Source: Chondrilla cf. caribensis
Taxonomy: Eukaryota > Porifera > Demospongiae > Chondrillida > Chondrillidae
DNA length: 64,000 bases
Assembly (NCBI GenBank): GCA_964020155.1
Contig: OZ026549.1
Coordinates: 786,133-850,132 of the forward strand
Direction of reading: 5' to 3'
Part shown: positions 24,780 to 37,586 of the stretch, in pieces
Position numbering within the stretch: position 1 is the first letter of the stretch
How the letters are laid out: every line of letters begins with the position of its first letter
Made by a program: the position numbers and the translations under genes
Notes under the pieces: generated by a model
What the model was told of the DNA's origin: nothing
Database searches by the model: none
The model's input: the letters and a program-made list of their open reading frames with translations, nothing else

Positions 24780-25930
24780 ACCACTACAGTACACTTTACC
24801 CTTCTATTTGGTCCTACTGGTGGAGAGTGGGAGTGCTTATCACTGTTCCCATGTCCATACTGTTGGTCCCCTGTTTGAGTGCATCAAATGTGAACTACAC
24901 AATCCTCACTAGGAGAGTTTTGAATAGATCTAGAGATGACGATACCCTCCAAAGCATGTGGGTTCAACAGTGTTGTGTCAAGCTTCATGACACATTCATT
25001 GATCACACTCATCATGATAATCATGTACACCACATTGAACATACCTAGTGTGTAGTTCACTCCAAGTTTACCCACAATTTCAAACCACTCAGGATCCATT
25101 ACCTTGTTTAAAGATTGGTGTTTTCAACTTCCTTGTTATCTCAGTGATAAAGTGAAGTGTTAACTCCACAATAACCTCTCAAAGGCGCACAATTGTGTGA
25201 ATACAGTACCTGCATGTGCTGTTGTATGGCTTGGAGAGCACATTGAATCCAATCGTGCACTGTACATTAGTGCTCGTTGGTCAGTATGTACACTGTACAA
25301 AACGAGTGTGAACATATCACTCACACGTGCACAGTTACAGGATTTTACATCTTGATGACATTTGAACTCATATTCCTCAAAATATTGAAGATTTCCCTTG
25401 TGAGCTGTCCTCGAGATAACAACACCCTCTGATGCATGTGGTGTCAACTGTGTCAAGTTGTGTCAAGCCTAGTGACATGTTTATTGGTCACATTCTCCAC
25501 TGTAATCATGTACACCACATTGCACATGCCTAATGTGTAGTTTATGTAGCATTAAGCATGTTTACCCACAACTTCAAAACACTTAGGATCCATTACCTCG
25601 TTTACAGCTTGGTGTTTTCAATATTTCTTGTTATCTCAGTGACAGAGTGAAGTGTTTACATCACCAGATAACCTCTCAAAGACCCACAATTGTATGAATA
25701 GGTATACCTGCATATGGTGTTGTATGGCTTGGAGAGCACATTGAATCCAATTGTGCACTGTATATTAGTGCTTATTGGTCAGTATGTACACTGTATGTAT
25801 GTACTTTATCATCACATATTATTATATAATTTACATTCATATGGTAATCCTTGGTGTATAAATGTTATACTTTATGAGTTGTAATTCAAATTATGAATTA
25901 GCATTTGTACAGTAACCCATAATCTATATA
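24780..25930. repeat. Duplicated spacer block between genes E and F
   Basis: Two diverged copies of the same roughly 500-base segment follow each other. Markers such as CACTCAGGATCCATTACC, TTGGTGTTTTCAA and GTATGGCTTGGAGAGCACATT recur at about 25085-25250 and 25585-25750. A third copy lies at 19.75-19.95 kb and weaker ones near 30.85 and 45.13 kb. No gene seen. Confidence 0.6.
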
Positions 25931-25944
25931 TACCATCACAAACA

Positions 25945-25948
<4 letters not shown>

Positions 25949-26018
<70 letters not shown>
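25949..26018. repeat. (CA)n microsatellite after gene F stop
   Basis: CA tract at the conserved position just behind the tail-1 stop codon. Confidence 0.95.
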
Positions 26019-26020
<2 letters not shown>

Positions 26021-26023
26021 GTG

Positions 26024-29000
26024 TCACTCTTCATCTTTCTTCTTGTTCTTCTTCTGTGTCTTGTCCACTTCAGCATAGAGTCCTTCCACAGTAGCTGAAG
26101 GTGTTGGTTGAGTAGTGTTCTCCTCTCCATCTTGTTGTTGTGGAGTAGAGTCACTATCAGCTGAAGGCTCATAGCCCAATCCAGTATCAGGTGGTGGAGA
26201 GGATTGTTTCTGCTCAATCAACTGTGGAACCTTTGCTTTCTTATCTTTCTTTCCTTTCTTTTTTGGTTTGTTGACCTCGGCATAAAGCATTTCTCCCTGA
26301 GGATCTTCTGGGTGTTCTTTCTCTTCAATTATCTTCTCTTTCCCTTTCTTCTTCTTTCTCGGTTTATCCACCTCAGCATAGAGTAGCTCTGGATCCTGAA
26401 CATCTTGTTTCTTCATTTTGTTGTCATCTGTCTGGTTCTTCTTCCTTTGCTTATCATTCCTTGTAGTGTCTTTATTCTCTTCCTGACCTGATGGTACAGC
26501 TGGTTGAGGTTGTAGTTTGACATCCACGTCATCATAGAGTCCTCCAGTATTGTAGTTGTCTTGTTGATGTTCTCCTGTTGGTAGGGTATAATCATGTACA
26601 TCTTGTTCCCCAACCTGTAGTGTGGTGTAGAGTACCGGTTGATCGTGGAGTGTTGTTCTGTTCCTCTTTCCTCTTCTTGTCCTCACAATTGCAATAGTAC
26701 AAATGATGATTCCTAGTACAGAGACCAGTAGTAGTGTGATCCCTCCAGCAGCTGCTCCGATGTATGTGGCCAAGTTGTTATCACCTGACATTGATATGTA
26801 CATACATTAAATGTGTGAATACCTAATACATTCAAGTTAACTATGGCACATTTGAATGGGAGGTGCACCGATATTCTCACTTACTCTATGATTGCAAAAT
26901 ATGTATCTCACTTTTTCCCCCTATTTCACTATTATTGAATGGCATATGTTTAGCAATCATTGTTTCAATTGGTGGAACTTTTGTTGGTGAAGCTGACATC
27001 TATTAGTTTAAGCTGTCATTGGTGATGGCTGTAATGCCTCTGACCCTATAGTTTGCATGTATATCAAATTTACTGTCAAAATGACTTTATTAATATTTAG
27101 TAATTAGTAATTAATATAGTATAATTATTATGTATAATATGTATTCTGTGAATTAGTTGAAAGTATGTTAACTGCATCTTCTACCCAAGATAGTTTAGCT
27201 TGTTGCTATTTTTTATTGTTTCTTGATACAACTGCAGTGATTGGGGCAATGTATCCATATAGCTGTATCATCAGTTGTTTCAAGAATTGGTGGGATTGGA
27301 ACTATCAGATTCTAACATTATTTAGTACTATTAGCTAGTATTCTACAGGTAAAAATATATATATCATCAATGTAAATTCGATGTAAAGCCTCTTGTCTAA
27401 CCATGTGGGTACAAACACTCCCATACTTGAACCTTGTGTGCACTATTGTTGTATTCAGCTATAACCAACATATACGAACCTCCATTACTGTTGTCCCTGG
27501 TGACACTTGGTATCGTACTTGGCTGTACACTTGACTGTACTGTTTTGTGCTCAAATGTATCTTTATACATCACTACGTGGATTTGAGCAGTATAGGCATA
27601 AATTGTTACATATTTGTACTGTAACTGTTACTGTTGCAGTACATTGTAATGTTATGACGATTGTTTGCATTCAATGTTATACATGCATACCATGAAACAT
27701 GTGAGTGATGATATTGGTACCTCATCATTTAGCTGAAGATTCATGATAATAAAATAAGGCTGTTCCAGGTGCCAATTACATCACTACCCTTAAAAATGTT
27801 ATAGACAGGTGAAGAGGAGTTGCATGACGTATATTATATGTAAGTGTCTGTACTCTTTTTGGACATGTGCAGACACTATTTGTAATGGTTTTGCCTTGGT
27901 ATCAAATGGTCATAAACATTATTTCAAATAGTTGGGGGTTGCCTACAGTAGCCCCTATATTGTTTTTATTCTGACTTCCGGTATGCAACACTCTGTTTAT
28001 AAAATAGACATAATATAATATGTGTTCCTATGCGTAACCATAACAATAAATTTATATTTAATTTATATTGGGTGAGAAAAGATTGCTGTTTTCAAATACC
28101 AAGAATTAGAAATTAGCCTAGAGTTTGAGTGCAACGGCTCCGATGAATGTACTATCTTCAGTGAAGTTTCTTATAAACTTATAAAGTAATTCAAGTGCAG
28201 GGACGGCAGCCCCACGAGTTTTTGAACTCGAATTATTTGTTTGAGTCTGTACGTCCAACTTCTGTTTCATAGTGATCTTTGAAATGCATCAAATGAGTAT
28301 TTTTGCCATTATCTATTCACTCATGTACTTTTTAGCCTGTACATAATAATGATGTACACACAACCCCTATAATTATCACCTTTTCCACTGGTAGTGTTCA
28401 CAATGGCCTTCCGTGCGGAAATGCTTTTCCCATCAACAAACCACACTGTAACTGTAGATATCTGTCCTACTACAAAACATGATCTATTCCTTGTCACTAT
28501 TCCATCACTACTAGCACTAACACTCTTATACTCCACTTCAATGGGACCACTTCCTCTGAATTGACAGTTGTATCTTAAGATGAACCTTCCACTGTTGTAA
28601 CCTTCTGGAGTGTTCAGTTGTAACTGAAGTTGTTGTTCATCAGATGTATGCCTCAGTGAGACGTCTGGTGTTGGCAGAGTGGCTGTCAGAAATTACAAAA
28701 TTCAGTTTTTATTACTATGGAACTGTATATGTATAATATTACATAAATACAAGGCTAAGTAAATACAAGGCTAATCCAGTTTGGAATCTAATTGAAACCT
28801 AAATCTCTGACTACCTACCTCAACCAATAGTGATTTATTGTTACATTACTAAATCAGACTTTAGACATATAAAAAAGTGGATTTTCTGCTTGATATAATC
28901 AATGAACATTAATTTTTTCTGACGTCCATACACACATTTAATCCTATTACTCATTTAAATACCTTCAAATACATTTTACTGATCAAATAATAGTACTGAA

Positions 29001-30210
29001 TTGATACTCACCATTTTTGAAGTAAATGTACAATGGCCATACTCTTCCATCCTGACTTTTATCATCAGTGCACTGATATCGTCCATTTTGATTTAGTTGA
29101 GAAGTTTGTATTGTTGTATTCTGACCTTGTCTGGTACCATTTATGGTAGTACCATCCTCAAACCTGAACCTTCCATAACTGTCACTCCTACCAATGACAC
29201 ACTTCAGTCCATTTGGTATCTGTTGTGGATCAGTTATTAGTGTGTTCTTTAGGAGAAGTTTACTGTCATTGTAGAGAGCAAGAGTACCTAGCAGTGGAGG
29301 ATACAGATGTTGTGGTATGATGGATTAGTGTGATAGAAGGTAGACATCTTACTCACCTTTACCGAGTGTTTGTGGGAGCAAGGGAGTTGTTCTCCCTACC
29401 CCAAATGTAGTCCCATTTCCGTATCCTAATCTACACTGATACTGGATGCTACCAGTAGTAGTAGTATTGGTTACCACAATGACAATAACATTGTTGTAGA
29501 CTTTTCTGTATTCATTATCACATGGTCCACGAGGACAGGTCCACTTGTACTGTATACTTGGTGGCAGTGGTGAAACTGTACACTCCAGTACAACAGTTGT
29601 ACCAAGTGGGAATTTTGTTCCTTTTGCTTCACTATTGGAAGTGTATATTTTCAACGGCAACAGTTCAGCAGCTATACGAAGACATTATTGAGTACCGGTT
29701 ACCTACTTTCGATGCCCTATTTAATCCATGCACACAATGTCAGCCATTACTGATAAGGAGTACATAGCTCTGATAAAAGTGCATATTTGTAGTACCCTTG
29801 AAAGCATACTTAAAAGAGTAAAGCTCAGCAAGTTAGACAGTTGTAGTCTTAGTTCGAATCACTGATACTGTGCTATACTATGCATTTTGTTGATAATTTA
29901 TCTATAGTGAATGTAGATAAATTGAACCTTTTCCCCCTAAGACTTGTAAACATTGTGTATATGCATTGAAGTTACGTTACTGTAAGTAATATGGCCAGGT
30001 TCTGTTGTACGTAAGCACTAAATCTTGATAAGGAAGACAACATGATAAGTGTGAACATTGCTGGTCATTTGATATTACTTGTCATTACGTGGGAATTGCT
30101 GAATAATGATCATTTCTTGTTTCTGTACCTGGCTTCACCACCACCACCACCCAGCTGAGTATCCCCAGCCCCATCACCACAGTCCACAGTATTGATGTCT
30201 GTTTGACCAT
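26024..30210 (-). CDS. Gene F: receptor with type-2 ectodomain and tail type 1; damaged stalk exon
   Basis: Exons: leader 30210-30129, Ig-like 1 29671-29357, Ig-like 2 29287-29012, FN3-like 28682-28380, damaged stalk 27045-26912, TM/tail 26784-26024. The leader ends with a Val run and Lys-Pro; Ig-like 1 has WTCPRGPCDNEYRK; the FN3-like exon has SCFVVGQ where paralogues have SCFVEGQ. The exon matching the stalk of genes C and D is 134 bases, not a multiple of three, and has an early in-frame stop after Ser-Pro-Met-Thr-Ala. Because neighbouring borders are phase 1, skipping this exon would still join FN3-like to TM/tail in frame. Either it is skipped (stalkless receptor) or the gene yields a soluble ectodomain or is decaying. 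The tail has VLYTTL and three LYAEV motifs. Confidence 0.75.
27934..28239. mobile_element. GGGGCTGCC-family interspersed element, copy 3
   Basis: Begins GGGGGTTGCCTACAGTAGCCCC and ends around GGCAGCCCCACGAG then CTCGAATTATT. Sits in the gene F intron at the same place as copy 1 in gene C, so it predates the duplication of these genes. Confidence 0.6.
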
Positions 30211-30325
30211 ATCCTCTCCACTGTAGTCTGAACACACTACAAACCTACTAAGTTGATCTCTACACTCTCTACTGATAGTCTACACTCACTGAGACTAGAA
30301 TGAGCAGTTCCACACTGGGACCACC

Positions 30326-30332
30326 TTAAATA
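30326..30332 (-). promoter_or_regulatory. TATA-like box of gene F
   Basis: TATTTAA on the minus strand about 116 bases upstream of the ATG. Confidence 0.55.
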
Positions 30333-30375
30333 GAACACCCACTCACTGTGTGTGAACTCAGTCCAGTTTCCTTCT

Positions 30376-30381
30376 CACGTG
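30376..30381 (-). promoter_or_regulatory. CACGTG E-box upstream of gene F
   Basis: CACGTG in the conserved TTCTCACGTGAT block, about 50 bases upstream of the TATA-like box. Confidence 0.5.
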
Positions 30382-30399
30382 ATGATGTGTCATCAGGCC

Positions 30400-31924
30400 T
30401 TCCTTATATGGTATGTGTGGCCAGTATGGTTGCCATGAATATCATTATTATCAGCACAAACAGTTAGTGTACGTGTTACTAGTAATTGGATGGGAGTGGA
30501 ACTTACTTGCTTATCCTACTAGTTGGCAAGACATACAAGGCAGCTTCTAACCACTACAGTGCACTGTACCCTTTTATTTGGCCCTACTTGTGGAGAGTGT
30601 AAGCGCTTATCACTGTTTGCATGTCCATGCAATTGGTGAGCAGTTTGAGTGTGTCAAATGTGAACTACACAATCCTCACCTGGACAATTTCAAATAGGTC
30701 TTTAGAGATGATGATATCCTCCAATGCATGTAGGTTCAACCCTGTTGTGTCAAGCCTAGTGACATGTTCATTGGTCACACTCTCCACTGTAATCATGTAC
30801 ATCACATTGCACATACCTAATGTGTAGTTTATGTAGCATTAAGCATGTTCACCCACAACTTCAAGCCACTTAGGATCAATTACCTCCTTTAAAGGATCCA
30901 TTACCTCGTTTACAGCTAAGTGTTTTCAACATTTCTCGTTATCTCATTGATAAAGTGAAATTTAGACTTCATGATAACCTCTTAATGTATTGCACCCATG
31001 TAAATGCATGTGTGCATGTACTATTGCTTAGAGAGTACATTACATATGGACATGTACTGTACATACACATACATAGCTGCACACTATTTTAGTACTAGTG
31101 GCTCAATCATTGATGGTGACCATGTGTTGAATCAGATGAAATAGATATTCTTAACACTTCAACTACAAAAGGTTTGAGAGCTATCAAAACGTAATTTCCT
31201 TCATCCAAAGTGATGTTTTCGTATGAAAACTGGCAGTCAAGTCGTGTCAGTGTTCTGAAAACAGACCAGCAAATACACTGTACATCTGATGAATATGCGG
31301 TGTACTAGCGGAGGTGTGAGACGACTGGGATTGGTGAAAGAGTGTGGATCACTGTTAGTGGTGGGCATAGAGCATGGTGAACTACACAACTGTACAACGA
31401 TTGAATATTCACCAGATGGGTATAACCACACCCTCAAATGCCAAACATGTTGGTACAGCCACAGCCCAAGGTGTAAACTCCATGTTATGTGTGCATGCGA
31501 ATTATGCATCAAAGACATTAATATGCAATTTATGTGCTTACATTCATGTGGTATAGCTTAATGATGCATATAATATTCCACAAATTGGCAACATTCGATT
31601 GCTGGCTATGGATGGACATGCAATAAAGACTCTATTAGTTGCCATTACTCTAGCTGGTGGCCCACATGAAGCCAGGTGTTAGATTACACCGAATGCTGAC
31701 ATGTGTATGGGATCTATGTGAAATTCATTTGTTGCCACTGGTACACATGTATTTATGTAACAGTTGTATCCTGCCTTGCCGTACTGCAGCAGATGTGAAG
31801 TACTGGCTGATTATGGAAGGTGAAGCCAGACATTACTAGTAGTACATTATCTGCTGCAGCACACATAGGCAGGATAATACAACTAACGTATTTCCTGGCA
31901 TACACAATTTACACTGAGTATGTA
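30400..31924. other. Spacer between gene F and gene G, right part of F upstream region
   Basis: No convincing gene. The start (to about 30960) resembles the spacers upstream of D and E. Small reading frames at 31.3-31.8 kb have no recognisable domain, no paralogue in the window and unremarkable composition. Confidence 0.35.
31760..31900. repeat. Imperfect inverted repeat
   Basis: GTATCCTGCC...GCAGCAGAT...AGTACT on the left faces AGTACAT..ATCTGCTGCAGC...GGCAGGATAATAC on the right, with arms of roughly 40 bases around a short centre. Could fold into a hairpin; possibly a foldback element. No coding sign. Confidence 0.5.
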
Positions 31925-32654
31925 CAAATAGTCCAATAGTTAAGTGTTTACTAATTTCCTGTCTGGTTCATGGATCTATTAACCCCAACACTGATCCCTG
32001 TCTGATGACCTGTGCTGCTTCCCATGCACACATCAGTGACCTCTGCTCCAGTACTGATGTGTGTGTACACTACTCCTTTGATCTATAGCCAAACCAGAAT
32101 ACAAGTCACTTAGTGTACATACATGCTCAGTACTACGTACCTGATGTGTGTGTGCCATACTCCACCCATACTGTCTGTATACCCTGTGTGTGTTGTTGGT
32201 GTGGTGTTTGTCACTATCTTCACTCCACCACACCACAAAGCTAACAATAACACATTATTGTACATTTAGAGCTGACCTTAAGTATATGGAGATAAGGCCT
32301 TTGATGAAATACTGCAAGTCACAACAATATATGCTCCAATCAATTTCAATGTGCCACATTCATAAATTTAAAATGTGTCATCCTTATATGGATATGTTTT
32401 CGCTGTGTGAACTAATGACGTCATACAGAGAGGATGTACATATTGTATAAAGTGAAAATGCACACAGTTACATACTGTCAGTATATCGTGTGTACTATGT
32501 ACATACCACATAGCGAGAACTTTCATGTGTGGAAGGTTTGTGTGAAATGTGTGAAAATTTAAACCAAGTGATATACAGTAATCAATGCTGTTCGCAGTAT
32601 ATTCTGAATAAACGTTTCTCGGTACTGTTAGTATACTGTGTGTACTACTGTGTG

Positions 32655-32790
32655 ATGTTGACATGGTTGTTGACATGGTTATTGACATGGTTGTTGACAG
32701 GATTGTTGACATGGTTATTGACATGGTTGTTGACAGGGTTGTTGACATGGTTGTTGACATGGCTGTTGACATGGTTGTTGACGTGGTTGT
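32655..32790. repeat. 12-base minisatellite downstream of gene G
   Basis: About 11 tandem copies of a unit like GACATGGTTGTT with point changes. On the minus strand it stays open and would read Thr-Thr-Met-Ser repeats, reminiscent of a stalk, but no splice context links it to a gene. A second copy lies at 37775-37890. Confidence 0.8.
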
Positions 32791-33250
32791 AACAAGATTA
32801 CTTATAAATATTCTCTATGAGTATAATATACTATATAAATATACCATGTGCACTATACTAGTAAGTATATGTCATATTACAATTATGTTATGTGTAATAG
32901 TACATTTCTCTATGTGTATGTAACATTGATAGTATGTATGTGTATGTTCAGTATGTTGATTATTGCTTGTATCATATGTATGCACTGTATGTCTATAGTA
33001 GTATACACTATCCATATATTGCTGACCTTGCATTTATCCATGCAATTGTATAACTGTTCTTGTGAGTGAACTGAAACTATTCTGTTTCATCCAGTAAATA
33101 CCCTGCTCCATTGTTAGTTGTGATGGTTTTGTTGTTGTTGAATGACTTACTGGTTGTTGATGAGACACTTTATCAATGAACTGTGTAGAATGATTGATGC
33201 ACTGCATTCGTTAGTGCTTGTGAGAGAGTGTGTGAGGGTGGGATAGTTTT

Positions 33251-33311
33251 GTGTGTGTGTGTGTGTTTGTGTGTGTGTGTATGGTTTGTGCATGTGTATG
33301 TATGTGTTGGT
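33251..33311. repeat. (GT)n microsatellite
   Basis: Interrupted GT tract in the 3' flank of gene G; its counterpart behind gene I is at 46432-46491. Confidence 0.85.
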
Positions 33312-33663
33312 GTGTCGTGTGTATGTGTATATTTACATGTACTTTGCGTAGTATTTCTCGTCCCATTCATAAAATGCTAATTTGTGCTAGTTCACCACTA
33401 TTTGTTCCAATCCCATGTATGTTCTACGTACGTACATATTCCAATTTGTCAAATTCATCGTGCACTTTCAATGTATAAATAAAAATTAACAAAATTAACA
33501 TAAACATATCCAATATACAATGTTGTTGTATGCTATAATGTAAGCACAACTGTTGTACTACAATGGTATATATACACATACATGCATTAGTACATGTACA
33601 TATCTTGTATGATACACTTGGGTATGTCATGTGCTAATGGTAGCTACAGATGCTCTTAGTGCA

Positions 33664-34196
33664 CTATATGTAATCATGGTTCTCTTCCTGGTCTGTGTGC
33701 CTTGAATTGATGATATTTGGATGCTTCTTCACAACCAGTGGTATGTATTGATGGTTTTCATCCATCTTGTTTGAATTCACTAGTGTGCATTGATGGTTTC
33801 CATCCATCAAGTTCAAATTCAGTGGCATGTACTGATGGTTTCCATCCAACGTATGTGAATCCAGTGGCTGATATCCAATGTCTGTATGACTGCAGTGATC
33901 TCCTTTATCGGGCAATGGAGGGGGCTGGAACATGAATCTACTTAATCTTTTTTGTATCTGGCTATAAATGTGAATTTGATCATAGTAGCTGTCGTCCTCC
34001 TTGGTGTGTGACCATATGTTGCATGTTCTCCCTCTCCTCACTCTGCACACAACAACCAGTGCCACAATGATGGCAGTGATCAGAATGACCAGGAATATTG
34101 GTATCACTATAGCCAGAGCTGTCCCTGTGAGAGATATCAGTAGTATGAGATGTTACTTTGTGTGTGTATGTGCGTGTGTGTGTGTCTGTGTGTGTG

Positions 34197-34247
<51 letters not shown>

Positions 34248-37200
34248 CATTAAACGTAGTGTGTCTATATAACATCAGCAAATGTGAAGTAGCGCGACTG
34301 TGAAATGGGACTGGTCGTAGTTGATGTGTTGATGTAGCTGATCGTGTAGTACCTGGTCCAGCTGTTGATGTAGGCCTCACTGTAGCTGTACATGAGTAAT
34401 ATGATACAGAAAATATCAAGTTACATCAGTTTCACCTAATATTATTCAACTCAACAATCAATGGATTTGATTTCAGTTCCACTCTATTCACTACAATTAT
34501 CATTGTGTATTTCACAACATGGCATTCCAGTTACACCAAGTCTCAATACACTACAGTGTATTACATAATGTTTGTATGATGTACCTCTTATGAGAATAGA
34601 CCTACGTATGTAGTTATTTGTGAACAGGTAACTAATACTGTAGTACGTACACTGGACATACATAACTCATATACGTACACAGTATTATGTCCATATATTC
34701 ACACTCCATCATTGCACACAAGCTCCTAGACTGCATTCAAGCCAAAATGTGCTATTTACTTTAAGACAGTGCACTTACAGGATGAAGTAACATACACGTA
34801 TATGTATATATACCTATATTATATATGTATTATATTGTATAATACATATAATATATATCTGGTCATATGCTCTGTACCTATTAGTTTTTTTTTAGCAATT
34901 GGTCCTGATGTTCACATGCATACATGTTTCTGTAGTTAGTATTCACATCACTCTTAATACCTCCAACTCTAACTCACTTGTACTCTCCACTGTTGGGTTG
35001 TGTACATAATTTCTTATAAGTTCACTTCCTCCCCCACGTCTAGCTGAGTTAACAGCTACCACTGTGATGAAGTGGTAGGTCTGTCCTCTCTCTAGTCCTG
35101 TTAAGTTGTAGTAGTTGATGTTGTTTGTAGTGTTGGTCTCTTGTTGTGTTCCATCTTGTGTAGTGTATTCGATGATGTAATGTCGTATGTCTCCATAAGG
35201 TTCTCTAGGTGGTATCCAGTTTAGTTCAATTCCATCATCACACACTCTAGTTATAGTGAGGTGTCTTGGAGGAGATGGAGCTGTGGAGGATGTACATGTA
35301 TGAGATGTTGTAGGCACTTATCCACTGATTAGTACTGTGTGCACATTGCTTATGTGACCAATTATGTGACTTATGACACTAAATTGATTAGACATTGTAT
35401 TAACTCACTTTGTTCCATTGTAGTAACCTCCCTCACAGTTGGTGACTGACTCCTTCTTCTATCACCACCTCCACCAAGTCCCCATGCTGTGACCCTGTAC
35501 TTAGCACCAGGTACTAGTGAGGAGAATGTTCTTGATGATCTCCCACGATTATTCCCATACTCTCCTCCTACTGGTACTCCAAGGTCCAGTCTGTGATATC
35601 CAATGATAACTCTAGCAATAGCACTAGGTATGGTACCAATGTTCACCTTGATACTGGTATCAGTACTGGTTGTACCAGTTATTGACACATCAGGGAGGGT
35701 ACCTAATAGGAGATGGATATGTGTGTGTTATATATGCAATGTGATGTTTGACAGTATAACTCCACCCACTACTCACCATTGGATAAGAGCAGGTAGTGGA
35801 AGATACCAGCACAATTCCCTTCAAAATTCACAAAATTGTTGAAAGCTCTATCTCTTATGACTACAGTAGTAGTAGATCCACTTATGATCTGATGAACATC
35901 TCCACTAGTGTCATTTGTTACAGTGCGTCCATGATATGAGAACATAGCTCCTCCACTGCTCACTCTACACTCAATCCTCCCATCTCCACTAGCATTGTTT
36001 GGTGGTTGTAGTTGTTGTTTGTCTGTGATGACTCTCTCATTGAATATCAATCTCCCATAACTGTGAACAACTTGACCACCTAAAGTACACAGTATGAAGT
36101 AAACCAGTGTATCACCATGGGTATGTACTAGTAATATGCACATGCAAACACTGACCAGTAACATTCAGTTGAAACTGTTGACTAGCTTCCCTTCCTTGAG
36201 CAGTGACATTACAGGTGTATGTCCCTCCATCACTTGTAGAGGTTATGTTGATGGCTATAATATTGTTGTTGATCTTTCTCCCATCATATCCTGTTTGTTG
36301 ACATGGTTCATTTGGACATGTCCAGTTATAGTTAGTCTGTAGTCCATGTGGTATTCCACTGATTCTACAAACTAGAATAAGAGTTGTTCCTAGTGGTAGA
36401 GTAGCTGTAGAGTCAAGGGTTGAACTGACTGTGTATCCATCGATCACCACATTAAGAGTAGTGAGAGCCTGAGTCCCTACATACATGTACATTGAGAGAG
36501 AGGAAGGATAATCCAATTTTGAAAAGGCACATGCATTATGTATTATATTGGAATAGGGATTTCGGACTGTAATGTTTCCAACTGTTGCTGGGAAAATCCG
36601 TTTGTATTCAGGAGCATTGAGAAACTAGTTTGGCGAAGAGAGTCCTTGATCTGTCCATTTCAACCCTGTGGGTCATCTTTGCCCTGGGAGTTACCCTCCT
36701 TGAATATGGTTTGCGTGCGGAAGTCATGTGACCAGAAGTGTCATGGCAGGAAGCCCAAACCATATTTAAGAACGGTAACTCCCAAGCCACCTCGACTGCT
36801 GAAAATGACCCACAGGGTTGAAATAGTCAAATGAAGAACTCAATTAACCAGACTACATTTCTTAATGCTTCTGAATCCAAACTGATTTTCCAAACGTGTA
36901 TAATTTTATTAATACAATATTATCATATATAAGTTCATCACATTGTTTATTATTAAGTACAATCCTACAATAAGAAATGTTGGTAGTCAAATGGCATAGT
37001 TTGGCCAGTGGTGAGTGTTCAATAGCCATCGTAGCATCGTCTTTTCCTCCTATATACATACAGCCATCTTATACAGTGTCTATACTTTCTTCATAGCTGG
37101 ACACAATTCCACCTCAAAGTACTCGTCCATATGAACTGTATCTGTGCACTTGAGACATGTGACAGTGTGTGATCTTGTTTTGTTACTGTACAGTAATTCT

Positions 37201-37411
37201 ATGGTTTTACTGTACTATCGAACTAGGTCAATTACTGAACAAACACTGTCAACACTTCTCTAGTTAATGAGCTTCAAATAAGGAGAAAATCAACCTGTAT
37301 ACTGATTTTTGCTACTGTTGATGTATTCGTGTTACCTGCCACCACCACCATCCAGCTGAGTATCCCCAGCCCCATCACCACAGTCCACAGTATTGATGTC
37401 TGTTTGACCAT
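33664..37411 (-). CDS. Gene G: Ig/FN3 receptor, leader 1 with tail type 2 (mosaic)
   Basis: Exons: leader 37411-37336, Ig-like 1 36476-36156, Ig-like 2 36079-35777, FN3-a 35702-35409, FN3-b 35280-34978, stalk from 34385 to about 34280 (3' border unresolved; no in-phase donor found), TM/tail 34124-33664. Leader, promoter and intron 1 match gene H, whereas stalk, tail and 3' flank match genes I-K. TM helix: IPIFLVILITAIIVALVVV, then RVRRGR. The tail has YYDQIHIYSQI followed by four copies of a roughly 15-residue unit around NHQYxPL. In the third copy the Tyr is replaced by Cys (NHQCTL), so one potential docking site is lost. Role as an adhesion/recognition receptor with SH2-type signalling is inferred. 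Confidence 0.8.
34160..34243. repeat. (TG)n microsatellite in last intron of gene G
   Basis: TG tract just upstream (in transcript terms) of the tail-2 exon, the conserved site of such a tract in all tail-2 genes. Confidence 0.95.
36606..36876. mobile_element. Foldback element in gene G intron 1
   Basis: Arms of roughly 100 bases are inverted copies: ATTCAGGAGCATTGAG and TTTCAACCCTGTGGGTCAT on the left recur reverse-complemented on the right. The spacer is short and non-coding. A copy lies in the matching intron of gene H. Confidence 0.65.
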
Positions 37412-37526
37412 ATCCTCTCCACTGTAGTCTGAACACACTACAAACCTACTAAGTTGATCTCTACACTCTCTACTGATAGTCTACACTCACTGAGACTAGA
37501 ATGAGCAGTTCCACACTGGGACCACC

Positions 37527-37533
37527 TTAAATA
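37527..37533 (-). promoter_or_regulatory. TATA-like box of gene G
   Basis: TATTTAA on the minus strand about 116 bases upstream of the ATG, same context as in gene H. Confidence 0.55.
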
Positions 37534-37580
37534 GGACACCCACTCACTGTGTGTGTACTGACTCAGTCCAGTTTCCTTCT

Positions 37581-37586
37581 CACGTG
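37581..37586 (-). promoter_or_regulatory. CACGTG E-box upstream of gene G
   Basis: CACGTG in the TTCTCACGTGAT block shared by D-H. Confidence 0.5.

Larger units (their letters stand above)
31925..33660. repeat. 3' flanking block of gene G, duplicated behind gene I
   Basis: The block from about 31925 to the gene G stop is closely repeated at about 45420-46845 behind gene I, e.g. CTTCACTCCACCAC, ACTGTTCTTGTGAGTGAACTG and the (GT)n tract. It holds a (GT)n microsatellite (33251-33311) and a 12-base minisatellite but no gene. It shows that genes G and I share their 3' ends by descent. Confidence 0.65.

Noticed and set aside
31237..31839. Small frames in the F-G spacer
   Set aside because: No homology recognised, no paralogue in the window and no splice or promoter context.
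33717..33935. Plus-strand frame with repeated CxDGFHPS
   Set aside because: Shadow of the tail-2 YxPL repeats on the minus strand; same for the frames at 46.9, 51.0 and 54.4 kb.
36538..36834. Plus and minus reading frames in gene G intron 1
   Set aside because: They come from the two arms of a foldback element and contain no known domain.
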